Below are positions 1-7,929 of a stretch of 64,000 bases of DNA, piece by piece. How positions within the stretch are numbered: position 1 is the stretch's first letter; each line of letters starts with the position of its first letter. The notes under the pieces are model-generated. The model saw only the letters and a program-made list of their open reading frames with translations, ran no database searches and was not told the origin of the DNA. The DNA lies in NCBI RefSeq assembly GCF_003337415.1, contig NZ_QPJT01000003.1, forward strand, positions 215,775-279,774, read 5' to 3'. Source of the stretch: Anaerobacterium chartisolvens. GTDB lineage: Bacteria > Bacillota > Clostridia > Acetivibrionales > DSM-27016. A program made the translations under genes and the position numbers.

Positions 1-486
1 AACAGGGTGGTATCGGCTGAAAGGGAAATTTTCCCGAGGTTTATTGTTAAAGGACATAAAATTGCTGCTTATAAGCATGACGGCTATTGGATGGACATTG
101 GCACCTTTGAAAAATATATTCAGGTGCATAAGGACATCATGGACAATAAATGCAAGATGGTTGACTGCAACTTTTCCAGCAGCAATATAAGTTTAGGTAA
201 GAATGTTAAAATCCACCCTGATTCTAAAATAATAGGCCCAGCTTATATCGGGGATAATGTTGAAATTTGTGCAAAAGCAATTATAAGTCATTCGGTAATT
301 GGAGATAACGTTTCCATAGGCAGCAGAAGCAGGGTTACTGGAAGCATTCTTTGGAATGACATCAATATCAGCAGTGAGGTGAGACTAGTAAATACTATTG
401 TTACATCAAACTGCTTTATTAATAGGAATTTAAATTATTTGAATACAGTTTTCTCCCATAAATTAGATCGGCAGATTCCTGTATAA
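1..486 (+). CDS. Sugar-phosphate nucleotidyltransferase, C-terminal part (5' end outside window)
   Basis: The reading frame is open from the first base, so the gene begins upstream and only its last ~161 codons are seen. The visible start has the end of a nucleotidyl-transferase domain (GYWMDIGTFEKYIQVHKDI, the usual 'W.DIGTp..Y..ah.d.l' stretch). From residue ~55 there are hexapeptide repeats of a left-handed beta-helix (IGDNVEI, ISHSVIGDNVSIG, VTGSILWNDI). This is the architecture of mannose-1-phosphate guanylyltransferase or glucose-1-phosphate thymidylyl/adenylyl transferases, which make NDP-sugars in the cytoplasm. The glycosyltransferase and manA remnants downstream favour GDP-mannose, but the nucleotide-binding part is missing, so the substrate is inferred. 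The final ~20 residues lack hexapeptides. Confidence 0.75.
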   Translation, partial: NRVVSAEREIFPRFIVKGHKIAAYKHDGYWMDIGTFEKYIQVHKDIMDNKCKMVDCNFSSSNISLGKNVKIHPDSKIIGPAYIGDNVEICAKAIISHSVIGDNVSIGSRSRVTGSILWNDINISSEVRLVNTIVTSNCFINRNLNYLNTVFSHKLDRQIPV

Positions 487-571
487 AAAAATAAATACCC
501 GGTTAGTGATATCTATGATAAATGATATAAAAATTACCTATTCGATATAGAAATAGAAAGGACAGATCGAA

Positions 572-916
572 ATGCCATCAAATAGTATATGTGGGAAAAT
601 TGCATTTTTAAGTACTTACCCGCCTCGTGAATGTGGTTTGGCTACGTTTACGCAGGACCTTATAACCGCAATTGACAATATGGGAATTATTGATACCAAT
701 GTTATTGCTGTAAATAATATAGAAAACTATGCGTATGACAATAAAGTAATAGATGAAGAGACAGGTGCTTGTTATGACGGGCTGAATGAAAAAGGTCTGA
801 ATTACAATCAAGGCTCTGAAAGCATAATTTCTTATGGAATAGCATTCATGGAAATCAGTAGAAAAGTAAAGCTGATCACAGAGGTGGGACACTGGTTAAA
901 AAGGGATGTATTTTGA
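572..916 (+). pseudogene. Truncated glycosyltransferase, N-terminal fragment
   Basis: The first ~60 residues match the start of GT4-type glycosyltransferases of the mannosyl/glucosyl type: KIAFLSTYPPRECGLATF is a characteristic N-terminal strand-loop. The protein stops at 114 residues, whereas such enzymes are usually 350-800 residues, and residues after about 65 no longer look like the family. No donor-binding EX7E region exists downstream. I read this as a deletion remnant that joined the 5' end of the gene to unrelated sequence. It lies 86 bases after the nucleotidyltransferase and may once have been co-transcribed with it. A GAAAGGA ribosome site precedes the ATG, so a short peptide could still be made. 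Confidence 0.6.
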
Positions 917-979
917 GATCAGAGGATAATTTATATGTTGAACAAGTTTTACCAAATATATGTATAAGGAGAAATATTT

Positions 980-1186
980 ATGATAAATCCTCCAATAAGT
1001 GAATTGATGAAGAAAGTTGACAGCAGATATACACTATGTGTTGTAGTAGGCAAGAGGGCAAGACAACTGTTGGACGGGGCTTATTCGCTTGCAAAATGTG
1101 ATTCTGAAAAGCCTGTTGCTATTGCAGCTAATGAGGTTAATGAAGGAAAACTTATTTATGTTCGAACCAAAAGCGGTCTTAAATAA
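980..1186 (+). CDS. rpoZ: RNA polymerase omega subunit (RpoZ) paralogue
   Basis: A 68-residue protein with the omega signature: INPPISELMKKVDSRYTL at the start, then VVGKRARQLLDG (the conserved AKRARQL helix that contacts beta-prime) and KPVAIAANEVNEGK near the end. Omega helps assemble and stabilise RNA polymerase. AAGGAG lies 8 bases before the ATG. In clostridia rpoZ normally sits directly after gmk (guanylate kinase) and before coaBC. Here it is flanked by a broken glycosyltransferase and a manA stump, so it may be a second copy or a relocated one. All key residues look intact, so it is probably functional. The family call is firm; whether it is the only omega gene cannot be told from this window. 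Confidence 0.85.
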   Translation: MINPPISELMKKVDSRYTLCVVVGKRARQLLDGAYSLAKCDSEKPVAIAANEVNEGKLIYVRTKSGLK

Positions 1187-1253
1187 ATAGAGTAATAAAG
1201 ATGCAAGTATAAAACAAATCATGCCGTTAATATCTATCACAGAAAGGAGTATA

Positions 1254-1310
1254 ATGTTATATCCTCTAAAGTTTAAACCAGTATATAAAGATTATATCTG
1301 GGGTGGATAA
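1254..1310 (+). pseudogene. manA: manA (mannose-6-phosphate isomerase) N-terminal stump
   Basis: Eighteen codons after a good AGAAAGGAG ribosome site read MLYPLKFKPVYKDYIWGG and then hit TAA. This is the standard opening of class I mannose-6-phosphate isomerases, where it would continue into the catalytic cupin. Homology ends at the stop, and the next bases lead into the small inverted-end element at 1345. No continuation of manA was found to the right of the lanthipeptide cluster. I infer that insertion or deletion at this point destroyed manA. Confidence 0.6.
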
Positions 1311-1344
1311 TTGGGGGTGTAGAGAATTTAGAGAATTGAGAATT

Positions 1345-1486
1345 GGGGACGCTCCTGTTTATTGAAGCGTTTTCAATCCATTTATTCAAATAGGATAGGT
1401 TTAAGGCTGGCCGAAGGTCAGCTTCTTTTTTGTTGTGTACGGAGCAGGCAGAGCCGGAAAACTGTGGAAAAAGCAGGAGCGTCCCC
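1345..1486. mobile_element. MITE-like repeat, family A, copy 1
   Basis: This 142-bp element has perfect 13-bp inverted ends (GGGGACGCTCCTG at the left, CAGGAGCGTCCCC at the right). Its interior includes a small hairpin (GGCTGGCCGAAGGTCAGC followed by a T-run). Near-identical copies lie at 10131-10271 and 44444-44586, with a left-end-only copy at 37369. It encodes no transposase. It resembles a REP/MITE element moved in trans. No clear target-site duplication was found. Confidence 0.75.
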
Positions 1487-1534
1487 AAGCAATTAAGGCA
1501 ATCAAATACATATTATAGTTTTATATGGATTATA

Positions 1535-1563
1535 TTGACTTATTATTTGCACTAATGTATAAT
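1535..1563 (+). promoter_or_regulatory. Sigma-A-type promoter upstream of lanthipeptide genes
   Basis: TTGACT (1535-1540) and TATAAT (1558-1563) are separated by 17 bases, close to the vegetative consensus. It would give a leader of about 155 bases before the first precursor gene. Confidence 0.6.
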
Positions 1564-1674
1564 GCAATTATAATATCTATTCCATATATGGGATAGATTG
1601 TATTGAAATTTCTAATCTTTATGATACTTGGTATTTGCGAGTTCTTTTGTACTACTTCGAAGGGAAGAGCTTGC

Positions 1675-1683
1675 TGATATAAT
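1675..1683 (+). promoter_or_regulatory. Extended -10 element before first precursor
   Basis: TGATATAAT is a TG-n-TATAAT extended -10. The same element, in a similar context (TTGATATAATCTAAAA), recurs at 2021-2029 before the second precursor. This suggests that each precursor gene has its own promoter. Confidence 0.4.
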
Positions 1684-1725
1684 TTAAAAGCTCTAAAAAG
1701 TTAAAAAAGAGAGGAGGTATTCGTT

Positions 1726-1977
1726 GTGAATTTATCAAAAAGGAGTCCGCTGTTAAGAAACAATGTGAGTACTGGTTTTGACAGCTCAGTTGGAAGCCTG
1801 GGAGAAGAGATCCAGCGTCAGGATCTTGAAACAATAGAGGGAGGCAGCACTCTAGGATGTGTTTTGGGAGTAATAGGTATATACACAGCTACACAGAGTA
1901 TCGCTACACAGGTATTTGGCTGCGGTGCGGTTCTGACTACGTCTGCAGAATGCAGCAGAACAGGCAACCCCTGCTGA
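1726..1977 (+). CDS. lanA1: Class II lanthipeptide precursor 1
   Basis: An 83-residue precursor begins at GTG, 8 bases after GAGGAGG. A 40-residue acidic leader ends in the double-glycine site ETIEGG, the cut site for the C39 peptidase of LanT. The 43-residue core has Cys at core positions 5, 26, 36 and 43 and eleven Ser/Thr residues as ring partners. The segment TTSAEC fits the TxS/TxEC motif of lacticin-481/mersacidin-type peptides, which in those families forms the lipid-II-binding ring. An antibacterial cell-wall target is therefore plausible. A second, nearly parallel precursor and LanM follow at once. The ring pattern and activity are inferred. Confidence 0.9.
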   Translation: MNLSKRSPLLRNNVSTGFDSSVGSLGEEIQRQDLETIEGGSTLGCVLGVIGIYTATQSIATQVFGCGAVLTTSAECSRTGNPC

Positions 1978-2020
1978 CAGGCAAATCTGGTACAATACAT
2001 ATTCGAGACAGAGAGACTGT

Positions 2021-2029
2021 TGATATAAT
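2021..2029 (+). promoter_or_regulatory. Extended -10 element before second precursor
   Basis: TGATATAAT, 24 bases before the GTG start of the second precursor, copies the element at 1675-1683. No good -35 is visible, which is normal for extended -10 promoters. Confidence 0.35.
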
Positions 2030-2052
2030 CTAAAAAAGAGGAGGTGCTTTTT

Positions 2053-2304
2053 GTGAACTTTTCAAAAAGGAATCCATTATTAAGGAATAATGCAAATAAT
2101 GACTTTAATAACTCAGTCGGGAGTTTGGGAGAAGAGATCCAGCGTCAGGATCTTGAAACAATAGAAGGTGGAAGTACTCCTTTATGTGTAATTGGAACAA
2201 CAATCCTATACACCGTTACACAGACTATAGCGACACAGGTATGGAGTTGCGGTGCGGTGCTGACCACATCTGCAGAATGCAGTAGAACTGGTTTACCCTG
2301 TTAA
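2053..2304 (+). CDS. lanA2: Class II lanthipeptide precursor 2
   Basis: This is a twin of the first precursor. I chose GTG at 2053 rather than the in-frame GTG at 2044 because it aligns with precursor 1 (VNFSKRNPLLRNN versus VNLSKRSPLLRNN), lies 8 bases after GAGGAGG, and gives the same 83-residue length. The leader is almost identical around LGEEIQRQDLETIEGG. The core again has Cys at positions 5, 26, 36 and 43 and the TTSAEC motif, but its first half differs (TPLCVIGTTILYTVTQT), with more Thr residues. The pair could be two variants of one lantibiotic or a two-component set. The shared C-terminal half argues for variants. Confidence 0.88.
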   Translation: MNFSKRNPLLRNNANNDFNNSVGSLGEEIQRQDLETIEGGSTPLCVIGTTILYTVTQTIATQVWSCGAVLTTSAECSRTGLPC

Positions 2305-2318
2305 CAGGATTATTTGTG

Positions 2319-2360
2319 ATGAAATACGTAAGCGGGCATGTGCTTGCTTACGTATTTCAT
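2319..2360 (+). terminator. Intercistronic hairpin between lanA2 and lanM
   Basis: A perfect 15-bp stem (ATGAAATACGTAAGC at 2319-2333 pairing with 2346-2360) has a 12-base loop and no T-run. It probably acts as a partial terminator or mRNA-stabilising element that keeps precursor expression above that of the synthetase, as is common in lanthipeptide operons. A 12-bp palindrome, CCTGTTAACAGG (2297-2308), overlaps the lanA2 stop codon just before it. Confidence 0.6.
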
Positions 2361-2388
2361 GAGTATTAATATGTATTGGAGAGTTGAG

Positions 2389-5300
2389 ATGATGGGAGAA
2401 GTTTTAAACCTGATAAAACATGACGAGTTAGTGAACTACTGGAAATCATTTTTCCCGAAAAGCAATGAGATAAGCGATATAGAAGAACTTATTGCTAACG
2501 TATCAGGTAAAAGATTTGAAGAATTTATTTATGAGTACAATGTAAATGATGATTCACTATTACAGTCGATGATATGGAGCGGCATTACCCGACAGGAATT
2601 ATTGGATAGCATATTGGGAAATTTGAAAAATCAAAATATGTGGGTATATTTTTATGAGCCTGTTTTGAAAAAATATATAGACAAGCTTTTTGCCGCAGTA
2701 GATAAAAGCAATATAATCGAGGATAAAAACATTTTTTTACAGCAGGCAATTCATAATACACTTAATTTATTGCATCTGGCTGGATTTCAGACAATTATTG
2801 CCGAAATATACTATGCAAGGCAAGATAGTATATTAAGAGGGGACAGCAGTATTGACAGAGGTAATTATTACAATGAAGTATTATTAAAAGATAATGAATA
2901 TAGAAAAGAAATCTATAGAAATTATCCCGAGTTGATAAGAATATTGGATATTAAAGTAAAATACAGCGTGGAATTTATTATTAAAATTATTAACGATACC
3001 GAAAAAGAAATTAATGAAATTGAAAATAGATTGAATGATGGTAAAAGCCTAGGAAAAATCAAAACGATGAGTATGGGGGAGGGTGATACCCATAATGATG
3101 GGAAATCAGTATCAAAACTGATTTTTAACACCGATAAGATTATCATTTATAAACCGCGTAATTTAGCTATTGAAGAAAAGTACCGTGAGTTTTTGCAATG
3201 GCTCAATAGTACTGCAGTTGATGATGGATATAAGCTGGTTGCGGCAAAAGTATATAGCATAGAGGATGCTGGATGGATGGAATTTATTGAATACCATGAT
3301 TGCAAAAGCCGCGAAGAACTGGCTGGTTTTTATTATAAAGTTGGATTGCTTATGTGTGTGCTATATACGACAAATGGGATTGACATTCATCATGAGAATA
3401 TCATAGCCCAGGGAGACACGCCTGTACTGGTGGATCTGGAAACCTTTATACATCCGGATTTTTCTGACGAATATGAATTAAAGTCGGCTCCATTGCTTGC
3501 AATGAAAGAGTTAGGTAATTCTGTTACCAAAAATATTTTATTGCCAACTTACGTTACCAACAAAAATAATAATAAAATATTGGATTTAGGCGGATTGAGC
3601 GGTACAAAAGAACAGGAATCACCTTTTGCCACGAAGTTTATTGAGAATTATGGAACAGATGAGGTGAGAGTAAAAATAATGCATGCTGCTATTGAAGCCA
3701 AGGGCAATAATCCCAGTATCAAAGGAGAAGTGGCAGATTCGAAATGCTACAGAGAAGAGATAATAGATGGCTTCAAGAATATGTATAAGTGGATATTAAG
3801 AAATATAAATCTTTATATTGATAAAATAGAAGAACTTTTTAGCGATGTGATTGTCAGAATAGTATACAGACCTACTAATGTGTATGCACAGCTTTTGTAC
3901 AGCAGCTACCATCCAGATTTATTGACAAATAACGTTGACAGGAAGGTATTTCTGCATAGAATTGCCAATAAGAAAGATGAAAAAAGTTATAAAATGAATC
4001 TTCTGGAAATACATGATATGCTTCAGGGGGACATCCCATATTTTTATGTAAAAGGAAATGGAGTAAAGGTAAAAGGAATACACTCCAAAGATTCTGGTGT
4101 AAAACTAAAAAGCAGTACTATTGGTACAATAAAAGATAAAGTTACAAATATGAGTCAAACCGATATGTACCGACAGATAAGCATAATCAATTCAAAATTA
4201 ATGATTGAACCGGTTAAGCAAGAAACTGTAACAGAGTTTCAAAAGTCAGGTGTGAGAAAGTGGAACGAAAGTAAATTTATAAGAGCCTCTGAAAAAATTG
4301 CAGATTATTTATTAGCTAGGAGCATAGCAGGTAAATCAGATCAAGGCAATGATCGTACATGGTTTGGAAGTCAGGAAAGTGAAATTGGCTATAACATATA
4401 TAAACCGATGGATAATAGTATATATTATGGGCTGTCAGGAATAGCCATGTTTTTTAGCCTTCTTAAGCAATTATCGGATAGTCCGCAATACCGTAATATT
4501 GAAAAGGAGGTCTGTGAAACAATAATACGTCAGATACCGGAGAGCATACACGAAATTAATACAGAAGATATCGATATTGGCGCATTTTCAGGGTTAGCCG
4601 GAGCCGCATATTCATTATTTTATATTGACTTTAATAACAAAAATAATACATATAATCAAACAATATACAATATAATGAAAATAATTGAAAATAAAATTGA
4701 TGTTTTGAAAAAATTTGATATAATAAGAGAAGCTGGTATTATAGGGGTAATGCTTACAATTTATACTAAATCTGATAATATGCTAATGAAATCTAAATCA
4801 CTTGAATTAGCTAAAAGAATATATCAGAGGCTTGAAAAGGAAGCAATAGTTATTGATGGACTGCCGGGAATTACGTGGAGCAGAAAAGGTTATATCGGAT
4901 ATGCACATGGAAATGCCGGAGTTATTGCTCAGATCTACAGGCTGTACAGTATCACACGGCAAGAAAAAATAAAAATTCTTGTCAATAAAGCATTATTATT
5001 TGAAAGAGCGTCATATGTAGAGAAAGAAAAAAATTGGAAAAGATCCATAGATGAGACAAATTTCTCTTGCGGGTGGTGCCATGGAGCGCCAGGAATATTA
5101 ATGAGTAAGCTTCAATTGCTAAAATGGGGATTTAGGGATGAGATGATAGATAAAGAAATACAAATCGCAATTAGCACAACGATAAGCAGCGGGTTAAAAA
5201 GGGATTGGTGCTTATGCCATGGAGATATGGGTAATCTTGTCATATTAAAGGAAGCAGGGATTGTATTAAATGATGAAAGTTTATACAGGCAGTCTGTCAG

Positions 5301-5463
5301 CACAATTGAACCCTTTATAGAATATCTGGTTGGTATAATGGAAACAGAAGACTTTAAGCAATATGAAAATAATGGATTTATGCTGGGTTTAGCAGGCATC
5401 GGATATGAAATTTTAAGAATCGACAGAGAAGATAACATGCCAAATATAATGGCGTTGGAGTAG
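2389..5463 (+). CDS. lanM: LanM lanthipeptide synthetase
   Basis: A bifunctional cytoplasmic enzyme that dehydrates Ser/Thr in the two precursors and adds Cys to form lanthionine rings. The frame is open from 2338, but that ATG lies inside the hairpin; ATG at 2389 or 2392 follows GGAGAG, giving about 1024 residues, normal for LanM. The N-terminal dehydratase shows the lipid-kinase-like signatures KIIIYKPRN (residue ~250), then IHHENI and VDLETF (~335-350). The C-terminal cyclase (LanC-like) shows GYAHGNAGV (~837), CGWCHGAPG (~893) and WCLCHGDMGN (~940), supplying the zinc-binding Cys, Cys and His. All expected key residues appear to be present. A LanF-like gene starts 11 bases downstream, so the operon continues. 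Confidence 0.93.
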   Translation: MMGEVLNLIKHDELVNYWKSFFPKSNEISDIEELIANVSGKRFEEFIYEYNVNDDSLLQSMIWSGITRQELLDSILGNLKNQNMWVYFYEPVLKKYIDKLFAAVDKSNIIEDKNIFLQQAIHNTLNLLHLAGFQTIIAEIYYARQDSILRGDSSIDRGNYYNEVLLKDNEYRKEIYRNYPELIRILDIKVKYSVEFIIKIINDTEKEINEIENRLNDGKSLGKIKTMSMGEGDTHNDGKSVSKLIFNTDKIIIYKPRNLAIEEKYREFLQWLNSTAVDDGYKLVAAKVYSIEDAGWMEFIEYHDCKSREELAGFYYKVGLLMCVLYTTNGIDIHHENIIAQGDTPVLVDLETFIHPDFSDEYELKSAPLLAMKELGNSVTKNILLPTYVTNKNNNKILDLGGLSGTKEQESPFATKFIENYGTDEVRVKIMHAAIEAKGNNPSIKGEVADSKCYREEIIDGFKNMYKWILRNINLYIDKIEELFSDVIVRIVYRPTNVYAQLLYSSYHPDLLTNNVDRKVFLHRIANKKDEKSYKMNLLEIHDMLQGDIPYFYVKGNGVKVKGIHSKDSGVKLKSSTIGTIKDKVTNMSQTDMYRQISIINSKLMIEPVKQETVTEFQKSGVRKWNESKFIRASEKIADYLLARSIAGKSDQGNDRTWFGSQESEIGYNIYKPMDNSIYYGLSGIAMFFSLLKQLSDSPQYRNIEKEVCETIIRQIPESIHEINTEDIDIGAFSGLAGAAYSLFYIDFNNKNNTYNQTIYNIMKIIENKIDVLKKFDIIREAGIIGVMLTIYTKSDNMLMKSKSLELAKRIYQRLEKEAIVIDGLPGITWSRKGYIGYAHGNAGVIAQIYRLYSITRQEKIKILVNKALLFERASYVEKEKNWKRSIDETNFSCGWCHGAPGILMSKLQLLKWGFRDEMIDKEIQIAISTTISSGLKRDWCLCHGDMGNLVILKEAGIVLNDESLYRQSVSTIEPFIEYLVGIMETEDFKQYENNGFMLGLAGIGYEILRIDREDNMPNIMALE

Positions 5464-5474
5464 AGGGTATAATA

Positions 5475-6398
5475 ATGATAGATAAAGAAGTTCTAAGAAT
5501 AAATAATGTCACAAAGCTGTATGGAAATCAAAAGGCTCTGGACAATGTCACAATCTCTGTAAAAGAGGGTGAGGTAGCAGGCTTGATAGGTCCAAACGGA
5601 GCTGGGAAATCTACATTGATGAAAATTATCGTGGGATTGATTAGAAATTATGAAGGTAATGTTTTTATTGAAGGTGAGAATGTATTAAGCGAGACAAATA
5701 AAAATAAAAAAAGAGCTGGGTGTGTAATAGAAAATCCAGGATTTTATCCGGAACTGTCTGGATATGATAATTTATTATATTTCTCTAAAATATCCGGGTG
5801 CAGCGGAAAGGAAGATATAGATAATATAATTAATCTGCTTGGAATCAAGGATTTTGTACATAAGAAAGCCAGAAAGTATTCCCTTGGGATGAAACAAAGG
5901 CTGGGACTTGCACAGGCTGTTCTGGGTAATCCTAAGCTGCTGGTGCTTGATGAGCCGACAAATGGATTGGACCCCAATGTAATATTGAATATAAGAGAAT
6001 TCATTAAATACCTGTCAGAAGAGAAAAGGATCTCCGTGATTATATCCAGTCATATATTGACTGAAATTGAGTTAATGTGCAAAAAGGTTTTCTTCATAAA
6101 AAATGGCATAATAGTAGACGAGGTTCGTCCGGCAGATAATCTGCAAAACCCTGAGGGTTCATGCTTTGTATTTGAAACGGATAATATAAGGGAACTTAAA
6201 GACTTTTTTAAGGCTAAAAATATCTACACATCAATTCACGGTAAAGGGAAAGTAATAGCTGACTTGAAGGAATATTCAATACGCGAGATACTGTCTATGC
6301 TCTTAGAAAACAACATTAATATATTGGGGACTTATAGGCAAAAGGCAAGCCTTGAAAAAAGATTTATTGAGATAATGGAGGAGAATATTATTGAATAA
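5475..6398 (+). CDS. lanF: ABC transporter ATP-binding protein, LanF-like
   Basis: A 307-residue ATPase of the CcmA/bacitracin-export type. Walker A is GPNGAGKST, the signature is SLGMKQRLGLAQ, Walker B is LLVLDEPTNGLDP, and a switch histidine lies in SSHIL. The C-terminal ~90 residues are the variable tail usual in ABC-2 exporter ATPases. It starts 11 bases after lanM and overlaps the next permease gene by 8 bases, so it is coupled to two ABC-2 permeases. In lanthipeptide clusters this trio (LanFEG) expels the mature peptide from the producer's membrane. Self-immunity is the likely role, inferred from position. Confidence 0.88.
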   Translation: MIDKEVLRINNVTKLYGNQKALDNVTISVKEGEVAGLIGPNGAGKSTLMKIIVGLIRNYEGNVFIEGENVLSETNKNKKRAGCVIENPGFYPELSGYDNLLYFSKISGCSGKEDIDNIINLLGIKDFVHKKARKYSLGMKQRLGLAQAVLGNPKLLVLDEPTNGLDPNVILNIREFIKYLSEEKRISVIISSHILTEIELMCKKVFFIKNGIIVDEVRPADNLQNPEGSCFVFETDNIRELKDFFKAKNIYTSIHGKGKVIADLKEYSIREILSMLLENNINILGTYRQKASLEKRFIEIMEENIIE

Positions 6399-7137
6399 AA
6401 ATATATTCCCATTAGTAAAAATTGAGTTTATTAATACATTTAGACCGGTTTTAATTAAAACTGCTTTTGTAGTATCTGTAATATATGTTTTGTTCTGGCT
6501 TAAAGCTGGACCTGCCTCATTTGAGGTTAAAGACTACCTATCTCAGTATTTTTCAGTAATAAGGTTTGCCATAATTTTGGCCAGTGTGTTTATTCTCGGA
6601 CGTGAGTTTAAAAATGGTACATATAAATATACCTTTACCGGATGCTTTTCAAGGATGAGCATATTGTTCAGCAAGATAATAGCCATAGCCGGATTGGGTT
6701 TTATATGCTGGTTACTTCAGGTACTGATTAAAATAATTATTGTATTGTGGACCGGCAAGGGGACCTTGTATAATGATATTTTTAATTATGAATTATTCAG
6801 TACCCTTATAATTTACGTGGCAGTGGCAGCTCTTATTGGTAGCTTTTCGATTTTGGTAACATCAATTTCATTTAGCTTGAAGGCTACAATGATATATACC
6901 CTGCTGCTTTTTGGCATAATTCAGTTTTATGCACCTATATTTATAATCGGCATTGAGAAAGCGGAGAATATTCCTTTTTGGTTTGAGTTGATAAAAATAT
7001 CACCAACATATATTATTTTCGATTGGAATGATACTTTTAAATTTCAAATAATCCAATTAATTTTTATGCTAATATATATTATTCTATTTTTAGGATTCTC
7101 AATACTTATTTTAAAGAAAAAGGATTTAAATAAATAA
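6391..7137 (+). CDS. ABC-2 permease, LanE-like
   Basis: A 248-residue protein with about six hydrophobic segments, including IRFAIILASVFILG, LIIYVAVAALIGSFSILV and LIFMLIYIILFLGFSIL. The conserved turn GREFKNGTYKYTFTG after the second helix is typical of lantibiotic-immunity permeases, and the next gene has the equivalent REFEYDTYKYIFTG. It uses a TTG start 8 bases inside the ATPase gene, after GGAGGAG. It probably pairs with the following permease and the LanF ATPase as an immunity exporter. Family assignment is by hydropathy and context. Confidence 0.75.
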   Translation: MNKNIFPLVKIEFINTFRPVLIKTAFVVSVIYVLFWLKAGPASFEVKDYLSQYFSVIRFAIILASVFILGREFKNGTYKYTFTGCFSRMSILFSKIIAIAGLGFICWLLQVLIKIIIVLWTGKGTLYNDIFNYELFSTLIIYVAVAALIGSFSILVTSISFSLKATMIYTLLLFGIIQFYAPIFIIGIEKAENIPFWFELIKISPTYIIFDWNDTFKFQIIQLIFMLIYIILFLGFSILILKKKDLNK

Positions 7138-7152
7138 GCAGAGGTAAGAACT

Positions 7153-7857
7153 ATGGATGCCATATTATATATAATTAAAAACGATATAAGAAGTATAATT
7201 AATAAGCGCAGCATAGCTTTTTCTTTTATATTTGCTATTGGGATATTTATTTTCCCTCCCTATAAAGTACTATTATTAAAGGCTCAATTGGTAATGAGCA
7301 TTTTTCCTTTGCTTCTAATAATAGTATGTTCAACAATTTTAGTGAGGGAGTTTGAATATGATACCTATAAATACATTTTTACAGGAAAATTATCCAGAAT
7401 ATGCATTGTTGTATCCAAGAGTTTTTCGGCAGTCGTCATAGCCGTGATATTAGGCGTGATATTTAATTTGCTGGCATTAATCGGTATGGAGGCTAAAGAA
7501 ACAGGTGTCCTTATATTGATAAAGCAAATTTTAAGCATAGAATTGGTTTTCATCTGCTTTACATTATTTATAAGCTCAATAGCATTTTTTTTATCAATGT
7601 TGACAAAAAGCTTTATATTCACATTTCTGGTGCTATATATAATGTTCTATGATACATTTATAAGTGTTCTTCAAATGGCAGCTAATAAAATCAAAATAGA
7701 TTTTTTGAAGTCAATATTTAGTGAAACACCATTCTTAAAGGCAATGGAAGGTTTTCGGGTTTTTTATTATCCGGCCGAAAGAATATTTATCATGATTGGC
7801 ATAAGCATGATTATACTGTTGGCGGACTGTATAATCATCAGAAAAATGGATTTATAA
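7153..7857 (+). CDS. ABC-2 permease, LanG-like
   Basis: A 234-residue membrane protein with six predicted helices, 15 bases downstream of the first permease, with an AGAGGTAAG ribosome site. Its REFEYDTYKYIFTGKLSR region mirrors the preceding permease, so the two are probably diverged duplicates forming a heterodimer. It ends in the basic stretch IIRKMDL. The likely role is the second membrane half of the LanFEG-type self-protection transporter. The gene is AT-rich, like the rest of the cluster. Confidence 0.75.
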   Translation: MDAILYIIKNDIRSIINKRSIAFSFIFAIGIFIFPPYKVLLLKAQLVMSIFPLLLIIVCSTILVREFEYDTYKYIFTGKLSRICIVVSKSFSAVVIAVILGVIFNLLALIGMEAKETGVLILIKQILSIELVFICFTLFISSIAFFLSMLTKSFIFTFLVLYIMFYDTFISVLQMAANKIKIDFLKSIFSETPFLKAMEGFRVFYYPAERIFIMIGISMIILLADCIIIRKMDL

Positions 7858-7929
7858 CTTATTCAGAAGCAAAATTGCGATTTGTAGTAATTAAGACAAG
7901 TCTGTTTATTAAAAGAAAGGTTTTCAGAG

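Noticed and set aside
1273..1488. Minus-strand frame of 71 codons
   Set aside because: It coincides with the family A element. The same frame recurs at 44.5 kb only because the element does, and there is no start signal.
2338..2388. Upstream start for LanM at 2338
   Set aside because: This ATG lies inside the 15-bp hairpin and has no ribosome site; ATG 2389/2392 follows GGAGAG.
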